DNA of 64,000 nucleotides from Ulva prolifera (Eukaryota; Chlorophyta; Ulvophyceae; Ulvales; Ulvaceae), in assembly GCA_023078555.1 (NCBI GenBank), contig CM041196.1, positions 9,938,985 through 10,002,984 on the forward strand, read 5' to 3'. Numbering within the stretch: position 1 is the first letter of the stretch; each line of letters opens with the position of its first letter. The position numbers were made by a program, and so were the translations under genes. Below the pieces are notes generated by a model, which worked only from the letters and a program-made list of their open reading frames with translations, was not told the origin of the DNA and made no database searches. Of this stretch, positions 53,014 through 64,000 are shown in pieces.

Positions 53014-55611
53014 GTTGGTGCGTGGACCTACACAACCACGGGCCCGGCATGGGTCACTACAGGAAAAGAGCCGTATCACCAACGGCTCTTGTCCAGGGTC
53101 GGAGGGGTTGGCATGATGTGAGGTGGCGCACGGAGGGGGCCGGGGAGTAGACATCACATTTGCACAGATCACAGATGATGACACTGTAAATAGAGTTGCA
53201 CCTGAGCAGCAATCTTGTCGCCCTTTCGGCCCCTGGCCAGGATCTTTGCTGCCGAGTACCTCAAGCGGTTGTCTGACTCCCTGGAACATGGCTGCACCTG
53301 CTGCAGCTGCGTCCACGCGGTCCGCGGCGGGTTGCCACGGGTGTCTGGTTGTACACTCCCAGGCACCATCCGGGGGTTCGCCGCCGAAGATGCCGCTTCC
53401 TCCTCCGGGGTGAGTGATTTCCCTTTCAAAGGCCCATCGACATAGCAGGGCACGGGCTGATGCAAAGGGAGATGGTGTCCCATCCACCTGCATCGTCGCG
53501 GCATGCATGATAGCAGTGGTAAGCACGACAGGTACGTGAGGCAGGACAAGCAGGATAGGGTTTGCAATCGTAAGTGACCACCACGGGCCTGACAGTATTG
53601 GCAGAGACATCCCACACGCCGTTTTGGGCACATCTGAAATATGCCATCTTCGGCGTGTGGCCGATGCTGTTGGTAAGTTTCTCCAGCCATGGGATATCCC
53701 CCTCCACACAGCACAACACCGGCCACACGTGCAGCTTTTCCCCACCCGGCAGAGTGATTTCGAGTGCCTTCTTGCCAGGGGCTCCTACATTCAAGCCATC
53801 ACGTGATGCCGGGGCCAGACACTCCGGGATCGGGGACTACACACCTTATCCGGCAGTGACTAGGCAGGCACGTTGTGTGCGCACCCGGATCATGCTTCGT
53901 GAAGAACGCTGCCACGGACTCCAGAATGCTGGCCATGCATGTCGGTTCGGATGGACCCTCCACCACTCCAAGGGGAATCCAGGCCACATTGGTACTTGAG
54001 AGATGGGGCGGCAGGTCAACCAGGCGGATCCCCCAGATGGTGACCCTGTGCTGCTTCTTGACATACAACTGGGCCCTGTCCCCCCCTGCAGGAGATGCGA
54101 CTGTCGGGATACGAGGCAGAGGGTCTACATTCACGGAGTTGCATGTGCCGTGTCGGTGCGCCTGATAGCTACAGAATAAGATGAAGAGATGGTGCGCACC
54201 GAGGCTGAACAGCAGGACAAGCTCCCGATCCTCTGGGTTGAGGATTTTGCCCCTACATGCCAGGTTGAGGGCCTCTCCAGCCGGGGAGTTGAGGAAGCTG
54301 CTTTTGTCTTTGACAGCTGTTGCCCAAGCTTCCCGTATGCTCGTCAGCAGCCCCGGCTGTAGGAGGAGGTCTTTCAGCGAGGCTTCTTCTCCAAAGAAGA
54401 AAGCTGAGCGCACTGGGACACCCTTCCCTATGAGATCGCCATTGAATCGCTGTTGTGCACAACCAGGGGTTCCGCATGTGTCCGCCAGGTGCTGCTGATG
54501 GTCACACGGATCAAGTGGGGGACAAGGTCCAGCATTGGGGACAAACGTGGCGCGTCACAGAGGAAACAGGCGGGACACCCAAGACCGCCTTGACGAGGTG
54601 GAAGGATGGAGGAAAAAAGTTGCCATCGGGTAGCAGGAGGTAATGTATGAACCTGCACCACGTATCGACGACCACGTCATGTATGCGAAAGAGGCTCTTC
54701 AACTAGGCAATTACATGCACACCGTAAGAACGGTGAGGGCGCTGCCGGTGTATATGTGTTTCATTCGTTGCTCGTGCCACCAGGCGCCTGTGCCCTTCCG
54801 GGCCCCTGTGGTGGGGAGCGGGTCGTCGTATTCAGCATCCCGCATGTGAAACGATCCGGCCAGTCCCACAAAGGAGTACGAGGGGATTCACAGCATTGCA
54901 TGTGATGGAAGATGTGGACACATCTCAGATTCGTCCGGACTGTATTCCGACTCAGAGGAGAAGGGAATGGAGTCTGCGTCTTAGAAGTCTGAGTCCTCGT
55001 CAGAAATTTGTGCGGGGCGCTCGGCATCATCGCTTTCGGACGGTGGGGGCAGCTATACTCAATCACAAACCGTCGGAGTTGTATTGGGCGAGCTGGCAAG
55101 TGACAGCAAAGGGACACGAGCGCTGACACCCATGGCCATCACGAGCTGCTGTCATGCCAATCTGCAGCATGATCAGGCAATCCGGTACTCAGCACGGTCA
55201 ACTACCGCGGGTACGCACGTCGAAGAGGTCGTCGGAGTGGGCAGGGTCATTGGGGGGACCCCCCATGTCTGGAGGTGTTGGCGGTCTCCCAGAGTGAACC
55301 GCCCCGTCGTGTCTGCCGATGACGTCGTCATCGGCAGGAGCGGAGGACTGGCCCATGGTTGGCCTCGAGACGGGGCCCGCGCAGTCGTGTCCACCGGTGG
55401 CTTTAGGCTCACCGGTTGCTGCACGCAGTCGTTTGATGCAGGGACCATGACGGCTTTGGGCGGTGGTGTGCCGGGAAAACTTCTCACCACAGCCTAAACA
55501 CTGGAATTTCAACGGTTCCTTCCCTGTCGGCTCGGGAGGGACTAGGCGCTTACAGTTCGCTTTGACAAGTAACTCGTTCACATCATGCTTCGTCCGCCTA
55601 GACTGGCCCAT
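53009..55611 (-). pseudogene. CACTA-like transposase copy 3, upstream half
   Basis: Minus-strand exons homologous to exons 1-5 of copies 1 and 2. Exon 1 (55611 to about 55206) has CLGCGEKFSRHTTAQSRHGP (C-x2-C...H). Later parts have GTGAWWHEQ and VVDTWCRFIHYLLLPDG, HVCPQCW, then SFLNSPAGEALNLACRGK, GDRAQLYVKK (first catalytic-Asp region) and EGDIPWLEKL (second Asp). Exon-5 remnants read RLRYSAAKILARGRKGDKI. Frames break repeatedly between 54760 and 53170. The gene is cut at 53013 by the chromovirus and continues at 43232. Confidence 0.7.
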
Positions 55612-55941
55612 GGTAGCCTGCCGTACTTAAGCATACTTGTTATGAAGTTAAACGACAGCGTGGACTCTGGCGTTGTCCGTTCCTACGATGGCATTAAGTA
55701 CTACGAAGAGTTCCCTGTCGTGCCGTGTTCGCCATGTCGCCACGATCCCCTGCGAGGCGCCGGGGTATCGAGGCAGCCAACCCTTTGAAGGCAGACCGCG
55801 CGACGACGCTACATTGGCATACCATTCAAAGCACGGAGCAGCAAAGCATGTGAGAACGACGTGATCTGTTAGCTTGCATCCAAACAGGCCTTCCACAATA
55901 CCGACTGCGTGTGTTAATTCCGCTTCGTCCAGTCCCCCAGC
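55612..55941. promoter_or_regulatory. shared divergent promoter interval, copy 3
   Basis: 330 bases between the transposase start (minus) and the partner-gene start (plus), close to the 370-372 bases of the other copies. Confidence 0.4.
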
Positions 55942-58308
55942 ATGACCAGTCTGCAGTTCACTTTCCACCGCGCCTCGCCCGTCGTCATCGAGAAAGAAGT
56001 TGTAGATGAAGAAGACAACGGATCAGGTATGCTTGACGTGCTGGTCAGCAACGTGTGGAGCAGGGGTGCCGGCGGCGACGGGTTGACTCTGACGTCAACC
56101 GTCGACAAAGACAACTCCGTTGATATCGACAGTGTTGAGAAACTGAAGACGTGCGTAACCTACTTCTTATGGAAAGGCACTATCGCTAGATTACTGAAGC
56201 CGCCCGTGCTGGTGATGCCAACGGGCAAGGGGAGAGGGAGCATGGGACAAGCTTTGCCAGCCGTCGGCACTGCACACTCCACAGCAGCGGCCTTGACTGC
56301 GGACACAGAATCTAACATGAGATGGGACGAGATGAAGGATGCGGTGCTGATGTGGACGGAAGAGATGAGAACCAAGGTGAACGGAAATGGCCGAAGACAA
56401 CAAGAAAGGGAAAATCATGCAGGCACTAGTGAACCTGGACGCCCCAGCCGCCGACAAGGAGTGGGTCAGGAGCATTCTAACGAAAACTCAGGCGGGCGCA
56501 CTCGGAAACGCTGCAACCGGGGTACGGCTGATGTCTCCGACTAACAACGTGACTGAAACCTGTTTTCCATTGCCACCCCGTCAGGGCCACGGGCTCGCAT
56601 GCCACCGACTTTCAGCATAGTTTCTTGCGGCACTTCAGAGTGGCCATTCGCGGTCAGTATGCAGTGACGGGTACAGTGTATAGGCTGGCAAAACAAGTGC
56701 AGCGTACGAAGCTGCGAGCAATATCAATCATGCTTTCTACAGCCAGCACCGCCATTTGGACGACACGACCAAAGAGTGTGCCTCTGCTGTTGCTCGGGTT
56801 TCCTCCTGGGTTATGCCGTACCTGGTGCCCAACGGTGGAAAAGGCGGAGAAGGGAAGCATGCATGATCCGCTCTGACGGAGGTGGCCCGATGTGCAGGAA
56901 GTATTCAAGACGGGCTTGGGACCATAACACGGCGATGCGGAAGAAGCCCGCCCATCAAGTGCAGAGGAAGCTCACAGCGGCAATACAAGTGTTCCAGAAC
57001 TCCAAGGCATGTCCTCCTCCTTGGTCAGAGCGGGAGTGGCCATTCGCCGAATGGCCACTCTAGCGCGTCATGCATTGTCCTGCACTCCACGCGCCTGGAG
57101 TGGCCATTCGGCGAATGGCCATTCCAACTCGTCATGCATTGTCCTGCACTCCACGCGCCCGGAGTGGCCATTCGGCGAATGGCCACTCCAACGCGTCATG
57201 CATTGACCTGCACTCCACGCGCCTGGAGTAGCCATTCGCCGAATGGCCTCTGTGTTCCAACAAACGTGTTTTGCGCGCAGTTCACCGTGAGAGGACACCG
57301 CCTCCCTAATGCTGACGAACCCATGAAAACCCCCCAGGCATGGGCTATGGTGGACGGTGTGTATGTGTGCGAAGGACTCGCGAAGTTTGCTGCAGGCCAG
57401 CGCGCCATCGAAGGGACCGCTCACTCTCCTATCCAACGGGGCAAGAAACCAAGGAAGTCCGGGAAGGTACAATCTCACCACACGCTGTACTGCCCGCCTG
57501 AGGATGGCCATTGTGTGATACCGGGATTGTACGGGCGCATGTGTGAGCGGCCTGTGCCATGATTCGAGACAGCCATGCGGGTACTCCTACCGCATCCAAG
57601 TCAGGAAGACGGGGCACTCATCCCAGCAGCGGACGGCGCACAATGCTCGCTGCCTTTTCTCCCCGGCGGCCAGGGCTCTAGCGAGAACCAAGGGCAGACC
57701 ACACTGCTGATCAGGACAGTGCGCACCAGCCGGACGTGGACGAGGTGGGTCACGATCAGATGGATGAAGAGGAAGAGCCTGGTTCTCCCCAGCGTGCAGA
57801 CGATCGCTGCGAGTCGCCGGAGATGGAATTACAAGCCGCGGTGCCGATAAGCCCTCTTACGATGTGTGTCAATGTGTGCCTAGTCCGATTGTTATTGCCC
57901 CACCCATCATCAGACCGGGTGTAAGAGCGCATGTACGTTGCAGAAGTCCAAAAAAGCTCTCGAGAAGCGGAAGGCCAAGGCAGACAGGGAGGCCGACCTA
58001 CAAGCGCGCAGGGATCTTCGGGAAAAGATTCAGGAGTGCAAGACTAAGATGGCAAAGGGTCCGCCCCGAAGCAAGGGTGCGAATGTGCAGCAATTAAAAC
58101 AACAGCTGGGTGTATTGACGGTATGTCGATACCCCGATACACTTCATCTGACATGGTATACCAATGTCTGCAATAGTAGCAATATTTTTGTGACAGTCAC
58201 TCAGTCCACGAATGCATCAGAGCCACAGACTCATGCAGCTGGTATTGCATGCAGGAGGAGTTGTCAAAGGTACAAGACTCCTTAATTGACGGCACCCAGG
58301 ACGAGTAG
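55942..58308 (+). CDS. partner protein of CACTA-like copy 3
   Basis: Likely exons: from ATG 55942 to about 56376 (donor AAG/GTGAACGG); a segment within 56387-56540; a long open segment about 56882-57562 that crosses the 64-bp repeats; an acidic segment about 57700-57850; a coiled coil about 57940-58120 (KKALEKRKAKADREADLQAR, then KIQECKTKMA); and a last exon about 58255-58308 ending EELSKVQDSLIDGTQDE and TAG. The order of acidic part then coiled coil then short final exon matches the copy-2 partner. Similarity in exon 1 is weak. The full splice model is not fixed and it may be broken. Confidence 0.45.
57035..57252. repeat. 64-bp tandem repeat with palindromic core
   Basis: The core TGGCCATTCG-S-CGAATGGCCA starts at 57037, 57101, 57165 and, with one change, 57229: exact 64-base spacing. 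The spacer contains GTCATGCATTG and CTGCACTCCACGCGCC. An open frame runs through the array. A single core occurs at 36765 and a half-core at 56641. Confidence 0.92.
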
Positions 58309-60464
58309 ACATGCCAGTAGATTGGTTGGTTGTAGTTGGGCCACCTCAGGACCATCTTGCAGCCTGTACATAGGTCCTTTGCCCGGTCATGTCCAGGGAA
58401 TGTCACGGGAGTTTGTCATGAGCGAATGTGTGAGAGTGAGTGTGAGCTATGTATGATGCTCCTTATGAATAAGGAAAGCGCAAGCCATGTAAGCACCTAC
58501 AACATATGAATGCAGGCAAGGTGCGAACTCCAGTGCCGTGTTGCCGTGTTGATGTGCCTCAAATGTTAACAAACAAAACAACCACATCATGCTTCCAATA
58601 CCGTCATCCTACTTGCACCCCGCGTACACGAGCGCAACCAAGTCTGACCCGGTAACAACGCCCATGTTGCCTCTGGTCGAGCATGGACCAGTGTCTACAA
58701 GTGCACACCTCTCGTAACCATATGTGAGCATCCCAAGCCAGACGGATACAAGACGGCAGAGGTCACCAATCCTACGGCCCAGCCTGTACTTTCCGCCGCC
58801 CCAAGGCGGACGCCATACGGATACGAGACGGATTCGAAATTTAATGAAAATGTCCGTAGCCTGTTTGTCGGACTCACAACGAAACCGTTATATCTTCCGC
58901 CCAAACTCCGATTGTGCTCCAAAGGCAGGCTAGCCACAACAGGCGTTGCCTTGGGGCGTACCGGACGGGAAACGGAACATCCTACCCACCTCCGCCGCAT
59001 CGCCCAGATACTACGTGCAACCTACGTGCAACCTACGTCATGCCTCCACCCATTCTCCGAAGGCACTCCAACTGGTCCTCCGTACACACTACGTCAGCTC
59101 TCCTATTCACCGTGTCGCCATTCTTCTAGTGCACATGACAACATGTAGCACCGGAGACATTCAATATGAAAGAGCGTTATAAAGGTGTTTCAAAGCGATA
59201 TTTGCAGTCAAGGAGCAAGTCGCCACTAAACACGGCAAGCAATGTGACCGGCTACATCGCCTGTGACCGCCAATGTGACCGCTTGCCACTAAACACCGCC
59301 TTAGCAGGGGTGTCCTGGGTACAGTCCAAACGTTATTTATACCGTGCACTTGTTGGGATTCGTCCTTCTGTTTCAGTGTTCGAATGGGGGAAATCCATTT
59401 CCGTTATGCCGAAACACATTGTTGTCTTTCACACATCCTGTTCAAACCTGCCGTATTCCATAGTCGACCATACTCTTTGCACTACGACATAATGCCCGGT
59501 CACATACACTAAGTTAGAGCTAGGTGCTCCTCAGCACCCCGGAGGCTTCTTCCTTTCTCGACATTGGGCTCTTGATCGCAGCATGGTATACTTGCGAGGC
59601 AGCCCAGGAATTGTGGGCTTCACTGACTAGGGCTGCTGATTACATTCTCCATGTCTCAGGTCAACACATAATTACAAAGTATAATTACACTGTCAATTAT
59701 CTGTAAACAAAATTATCGGAAACATCATTTTCATTAAATTAATCAGCTTTTTCGGGGTCAAGTTAACACTTAATTAAGCAGTTAATTATTTCCTGTAATT
59801 GCCTTTTAGGCCTTGCAGCTTGTCAACATTCACGCGTTTAATCGACACAGACACAGGCCATTGCTACATACCGCACACATGCTATAGTATAAAATATGAT
59901 TGTATACTGCCTCTATCAACGTGCCAGCGGGGGTGCTATGCAGCAAGCCGAGTGCAGTTGTGCTCGCCAGGCGTGTACTAGGCTGTGTGACAATGACCTG
60001 TATAGATGCAGTACTTTCAGCAGTCTAATGTTAGCTGTAGTTCAAACTTCTTCGCTGCCGGGCACTGTTCTCGGCAATAACACAGATGCTGGGCTCCGTA
60101 AAACAGCGTGATAGGCACAATGTTGCAGTCCAGTGGTATAGCGATCATATCACTAGACTACAAAATAAGTTGGGGCATCCTCACAAAGCAATCATGTGTC
60201 CTGCTTGGAAGTTTACCAAGAGAGGCAGCTCTTTTGGATAATGCCAGCCATGCTAGCATGATAGCAGCTTTACTAATCGCCACTGTTAGACTGGGTGCAC
60301 AACACACTGCATGCTGGCTGTAAAAAGCGAAAACACAGCTGCACTCACTCAGGGATTTGGAAGCAAGTCCGGATCAGAATGCACGGAGCAAGGGCCGGAT
60401 TGCAACCGAATGGATTTACGCAGAACCATGGATGGCACACATGGCTTCAAAGTTTGAAACAGCG
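58309..60464. other. gene-poor stretch
   Basis: No convincing gene. 58700-58960 holds short repeats around CGGATAC(A/G)AGACGG on both sides of a GCGG-rich segment. 59640-59800 is strongly AT-rich with ATTAATT-type sequence. Short frames elsewhere lack motifs. Confidence 0.5.
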
Positions 60465-60690
60465 TCATTGCCAGCGTCACCCGCGACAGGCATGCCCCCG
60501 ACACTGCATGTTCACCCGGTTGGCAAAGATGATGCTGAGTGAATCGACACAGAAGCAAGGCATGTATGAACCTGCAGCGAGACGACCACCAACAGCACCA
60601 GCGACAGGCATGCCCTCGACATTGTACGTACACCTGGTCGGCAAGGATGCTGCTGAGTGCATCGACACAGAAGCAAGGCACGTGTGAGGA
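60465..60690. repeat. tandem duplication, 118-bp unit
   Basis: Blocks GCGACAGGCATGCCC (60482 and 60600) and CGACACAGAAGCAAGGCA (60544 and 60662) recur 118 bases apart. No coding role recognised. Confidence 0.7.
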
Positions 60691-60829
60691 TACCTTTGTT
60701 GGCATTCGAAACCCCGGGGGTGCAGAGCAGATTCACAGATCAAATTACAGCATGTCACCGTCTCGGCCACTGCATGGCCAAGCTAATGGACGATCGGCTC
60801 ACCAGATCAGCTCAGACCTAGACACAGTT

Positions 60830-63285
60830 TCAATCGAACAAGTCAGAATCTTCCTCCTCCGCAGTAGCACCGTGTTCCTCATCATTGTCATGCATACTCG
60901 TGTTGTCATCACTCTGTCCATCTGACAAGCTGTCAGCTGCCAGCTTCTCAGCTGCTTCTTGCTCTTCAAATTGGAATATGTCGTCGTAGATGCTGTCGAA
61001 TTCGTGGTCATGTTCAATTGCAGCAATTCCCAGTGATTGAAGCAAGTTGGTGTCAACAAGCAGACTCAGGTTCATTTTCACTTGAAGTAACTGTGCCCGT
61101 CGATCAGACAACATGGACCGCCTGTTGTCGGTGAGAGTCAAACGAGCTTTTGACCATAAGCGTTCCACGCCTAGAGCTGAAGCCGTGCCCATGGACACAC
61201 GCATACCCAGCACACGAATCACATTCTCTGCCGTACCACCCTTGGTCGGAATAGTTCCGGGGCACGAGAACTGCCAGAAATCTAAAGGAGAATCGCTGTC
61301 AGAGCAACCCTCAAGCATGCCTTGTGCGATGCCGAGCTTAGAAGGCCCAAACGTGGGATGCACCTGCGTGCAAAAAAATTACAGCATCGCAGACACGTTG
61401 AAACACAGTCATTGCTGATTTTCTTATCGCAGCTCACCCGCGTATGCCCGAAGCACCAGTTAAATTTAAGCAGCCATGCAATAGAGCTCGGTAGTTGAGG
61501 CTGTCTGCATGGAACTTGGAGAACAGAGCATGGCAATGCACACTTCCATGAACACTCGCACGCTCTTGCTCAATGCCTCTTGCACTGCACCTTTTGGCTT
61601 GTTTGCCATTGGGAAGGCATCGGCCATGGCTTCAGCGGCCTTGACTGCACCCTTGAATGTTTCTGTACTTCCCAGTGTAATGGATGCAGCCTCACCAATC
61701 AGTTCGGCTTAGTTTGCAGCCACAAACGATCTCATGCTGGGGCGAGCATCTAGAAAGAGTGCTAAGTAGTGCACGCCCTTCACTCCATCTTTCAGACGCT
61801 TGCCAACAATGGCTGGCAACTGTTCCAGGTCAAGTCGGGGAGATGTTGAAACACATGTCAGTGATTTTGGCTGCAGTTTTGCAAAATGTACCTTGATCTG
61901 CAGCCATGCACGGCATGCGTCTGAGACTGTAGCAGAATCAGATCCCATCGCGGTGATGGCAGACTGGATGGGCGCATTGATTTCGCCATACTCCTGCGTT
62001 CCCATTCGCAATGAGACACTTGAATAGGAAATAATGAGCTTGTGTACGGGATTTGGGCCAAGCATGCTCGTCTCAATCGCAAACAGAAACGAGTTGGCGC
62101 AGTGAACACACCTGCAGAGCTGCCCAGAATCGTGGCGACTTAATGTCCATATAGGTTGTGGCATACTTTCCTGTGCCGACAAGGTCTGGTGGCACATCAC
62201 ATGTGTTGTACAAGCCTCGTTCCATGCTGCTAATGTCACCCTCGGCTTTACGGAGGTCATGAGGACTGTCTTCTTCACTTGGGCAATAGGGAGGACACTG
62301 CTTTCCTTTCAATGCATGCTTCACAAACTGGGGCGATTTCACAGTCTCCTCCAGAGCTGTGCGGTGCAGCTTCAGCGAATCGATCATCAAAGCATATGAA
62401 GCAAACCTGGTCTTGCCAAAGAGCTGAACCTGAGATGTCGATGACTTTGAGAACCTGCAAGAAGCAGCTTCTGTCCATGGACAGAATCTATGGCCACATG
62501 AATTCCACACTCTCCCACAGGCTTGTGAGCATTCAGCAGCATACTTCAGGAACAGCTTGCAGAAATTGCCCATCCGGAATGTCGTGGTTGCTTGCTTCGC
62601 ATGAGCAAGCATGTCAGCAATTGATTGCACCTTCAGCTGGTCCAGCAACAGCAAATGTGGGAGAAGCACGGGACCCATGCCATTCCTGAACACATAGGAT
62701 ACTCCCGAAGCTTCTCAGATGTTGCTGGCATCACAGCCGTTGTGTCCGATGTGAAAAGCGACACTTTGTTCACATGATACTAGCGATCAGTTGCGTCTAA
62801 TGTGATGTTCAAGCCTTGACTCTCAAGCAACGATGCATGAATGGCCACAGCATTGTTCTTTGCTATTCCGGATTCAATGCTCTCATAGGTAGCCAAGTAT
62901 ATTGTTGTCCTGGGTGCTCCACCGGTGACAGCGGTAATGTGCCGTCCAGTCGTTGTCCAACTATCGGAGCAAATGCAATGAATGGCATCTTGGATAGAGA
63001 TGCACGTGTCATAGCTGCAACTGCCTCTGAGATACATTCCAACGCAGCCACCACGGCATACCTCGTCGGCGCTGTGTGTCTCATACCAGAAATCAAGGCA
63101 ACAAAAGCTTGAAAATATGCACTGGTGACAAAATTGAATGCCACATTCTTTTCAGCGAGTGCCTTGGTCAAGAGTTCTGCTGCCGTCTGCTGGGATGCTT
63201 TGTCTGCCTTTTTGGTACATGGCAAGGTGTTGCTCTGCATGAACATATATGTAGGGCTGGCCCCAAGGGGTATATTGGGTTCCAT
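60830..63285 (-). pseudogene. hAT-family transposase, broken
   Basis: Minus-strand parts in order. 63285-62985 has FVTSAYFQAFVALISGM; 63037-62780, in another frame, has DSWTTTGRHITAV (the hAT DxWT block). 62693-62113 has FGKTRFASYALMIDSLKLHR (KTRW-like core). 62060-61709 is helical and ends at a TAA (61711-61709) with the frame open beyond. The last exon, about 61363-60830, has ALGVERLWSKARLTLTDNRR and AQLLQVKMNLSLL, the C-terminal dimerisation domain, and then an acidic tail. Acceptor- and donor-like sites (GCACGCAG near 61365, CTGCAG/GTGTG near 62113) mark introns. The frameshift near 62985 and the TAA make it a pseudogene. No BED finger was seen. Confidence 0.75.
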
Positions 63286-63383
63286 ATACCGGTATAAGGG
63301 TATATATTCTTATACCTAGGAAATTTAGGTATAAGATAAAGGTATAATGAACGTTTTCGAGTATAGAGATCTCTATACTCGAA
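63250..63383. repeat. cluster of AT-rich palindromes, possible small insertion
   Basis: TAGGGCTGGCCCCAAGG at about 63251 resembles a hAT-type terminal sequence. It is followed by TATACCGGTATA, an inverted repeat CTTATACCTA/TAGGTATAAG (about 63308-63336) and a perfect 28-bp palindrome at 63356-63383 (half-site TTCGAGTATAGAGA). This may be part of a small nonautonomous element. Confidence 0.55.
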
Positions 63384-63404
63384 GACAGTGACCACGGTGA
63401 CATT

Positions 63405-64000
63405 GCCTCACCTGGGTGAGCCATCCCGGTGGGTGCGCCAATGCAGGGTGAGCCACAAGCTAAAGTTGCAGGAAATGCTCCAATAAAGCTTTGAAGGCTG
63501 ATCTGTTACCTTGCTATAGCTGTTGGACCTTTCTGAGTTGTTGTAACTCAAATCTGCTTGCTCTGTTGCATGTTTGGTGCGCTGGTGTGCAGTGCTGGCT
63601 CACCCCGATGGGTGTGCAATACCCAAGGGTGAGCATACTGAGGGTGTGGCAATCTCACATTACTACAGTTTCTTCATGTGCTCCTATGCTATGGCCGAGA
63701 TTCCTGATGTATCTGATCAAACGTGAGCCCCGCCCGTCCGGACTGAGGCAAAGATGCCAAAATCCATATTGGTATCCATTTATGGCTCACCCAAGTGGGT
63801 GAGCCATTACTTTGGGTGACTTCCCGTCTGGTGAGGCATGCGAAACGGGGACATCATGGCGAGGCAATTGTTAAGTTCTGTACGATCCAATAGTCAGCGC
63901 CGGCAATATTAATGGTTCGTGCGGGATACAATGTGGCTTGCCTTCATAGTATTGCGACGTTACCTCCCGGAATCGGAAGCTCACCCCCATGGGTGAGCCG
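63405..64000. repeat. GGCTCACCC/GGGTGAGCC subterminal repeat cluster
   Basis: The 9-mer GGCTCACCC, its complement, or an 8-base version occurs at 63414, 63446, 63597, 63627, 63784, 63797, 63979 and 63991. Two pairs are head-to-head palindromes (63784-63805 and 63979-63999). Such short motif clusters beside hAT transposase genes often bind transposase; the role is inferred. CAGTGCTGGCTCACCC at 63590 resembles a hAT terminal repeat. Confidence 0.65.

Larger units (their letters stand above)
41450..58308 (-). mobile_element. CACTA-like DNA transposon, copy 3, inverted and interrupted
   Basis: Transposase on minus (55611 to 41450, split by the chromovirus) and divergent partner gene on plus (55942-58308). 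The gene plan is that of copies 1 and 2, but sequence divergence and different acidic segments mark a separate subfamily. Terminal sequences were not identified. Confidence 0.7.

Noticed and set aside
1-64000. CRISPR arrays, rRNA or tRNA genes, prokaryotic operons
   Set aside because: No regularly spaced short repeats of CRISPR type were seen. The 64-bp array is coding and palindromic with repeated spacers. No rRNA or tRNA sequence was recognised, and spliced genes exclude a prokaryotic source.

Overview
The window is repeat-dense nuclear DNA of a eukaryote. GT-AG introns of roughly 50-140 bases interrupt the genes, intergenic DNA is not operon-like, and four classes of eukaryotic transposable element are stacked into one another. 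I found no convincing housekeeping gene, rRNA, tRNA or CRISPR array. Compact introns, fairly high GC and the mix of CACTA-like, chromovirus, DIRS-like and hAT elements would fit an alga or another plant-lineage protist, but the sequence does not prove the taxon.

The main family is a two-gene CACTA/EnSpm-like DNA transposon present three times. Copies 1 (from beyond the left edge to about 6.6 kb) and 2 (about 8.6-16.6 kb) lie in the same orientation; copy 3 (41.4-58.3 kb) is inverted and more diverged. Each has an eight-exon-type transposase gene of about 1,230 residues and, from a shared ~330-370 bp promoter interval, a divergently transcribed partner gene with a C-terminal coiled coil. In copy 2 the partner gene splices to an uninterrupted 690-residue protein, although every transposase copy is broken.

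Between 16.9 and 20.3 kb is an unfamiliar decayed coding region. Its first part carries features of an archaeo-eukaryotic primase (PrimPol/UL52-like); the rest is unrecognised. A gene-poor, AT-richer stretch follows to 22.5 kb. From 23 to 36 kb, a decayed tyrosine-recombinase (DIRS/Ngaro-like) retroelement lies on the minus strand. Its gag region is split by a Ty3/gypsy element at 25.9-35.15 kb, which has a 4-bp target duplication GAGA. That element has a probable -1 frameshift site inside gag, an RGG-type nucleocapsid region and a PHD finger between RNase H and integrase.

From 36 to 41.1 kb there are fragmentary unknown exons and a second gag-like gene with poly-G tracts. Copy 3 then begins and is split by a structurally complete chromovirus (43233-53008) with 800-bp LTRs, 5-bp target duplication CCAGG, a polypurine tract and a chromodomain. 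Its reading frames hold several stops and shifts. After the copy-3 partner gene (55.9-58.3 kb) comes a gene-poor stretch, then a decayed hAT transposase gene on the minus strand (60.8-63.3 kb) and a cluster of GGCTCACCC repeats running to the window edge.

The order of insertion can be read directly: the chromovirus entered an existing CACTA-like copy, and the gypsy element entered an existing DIRS-like element.
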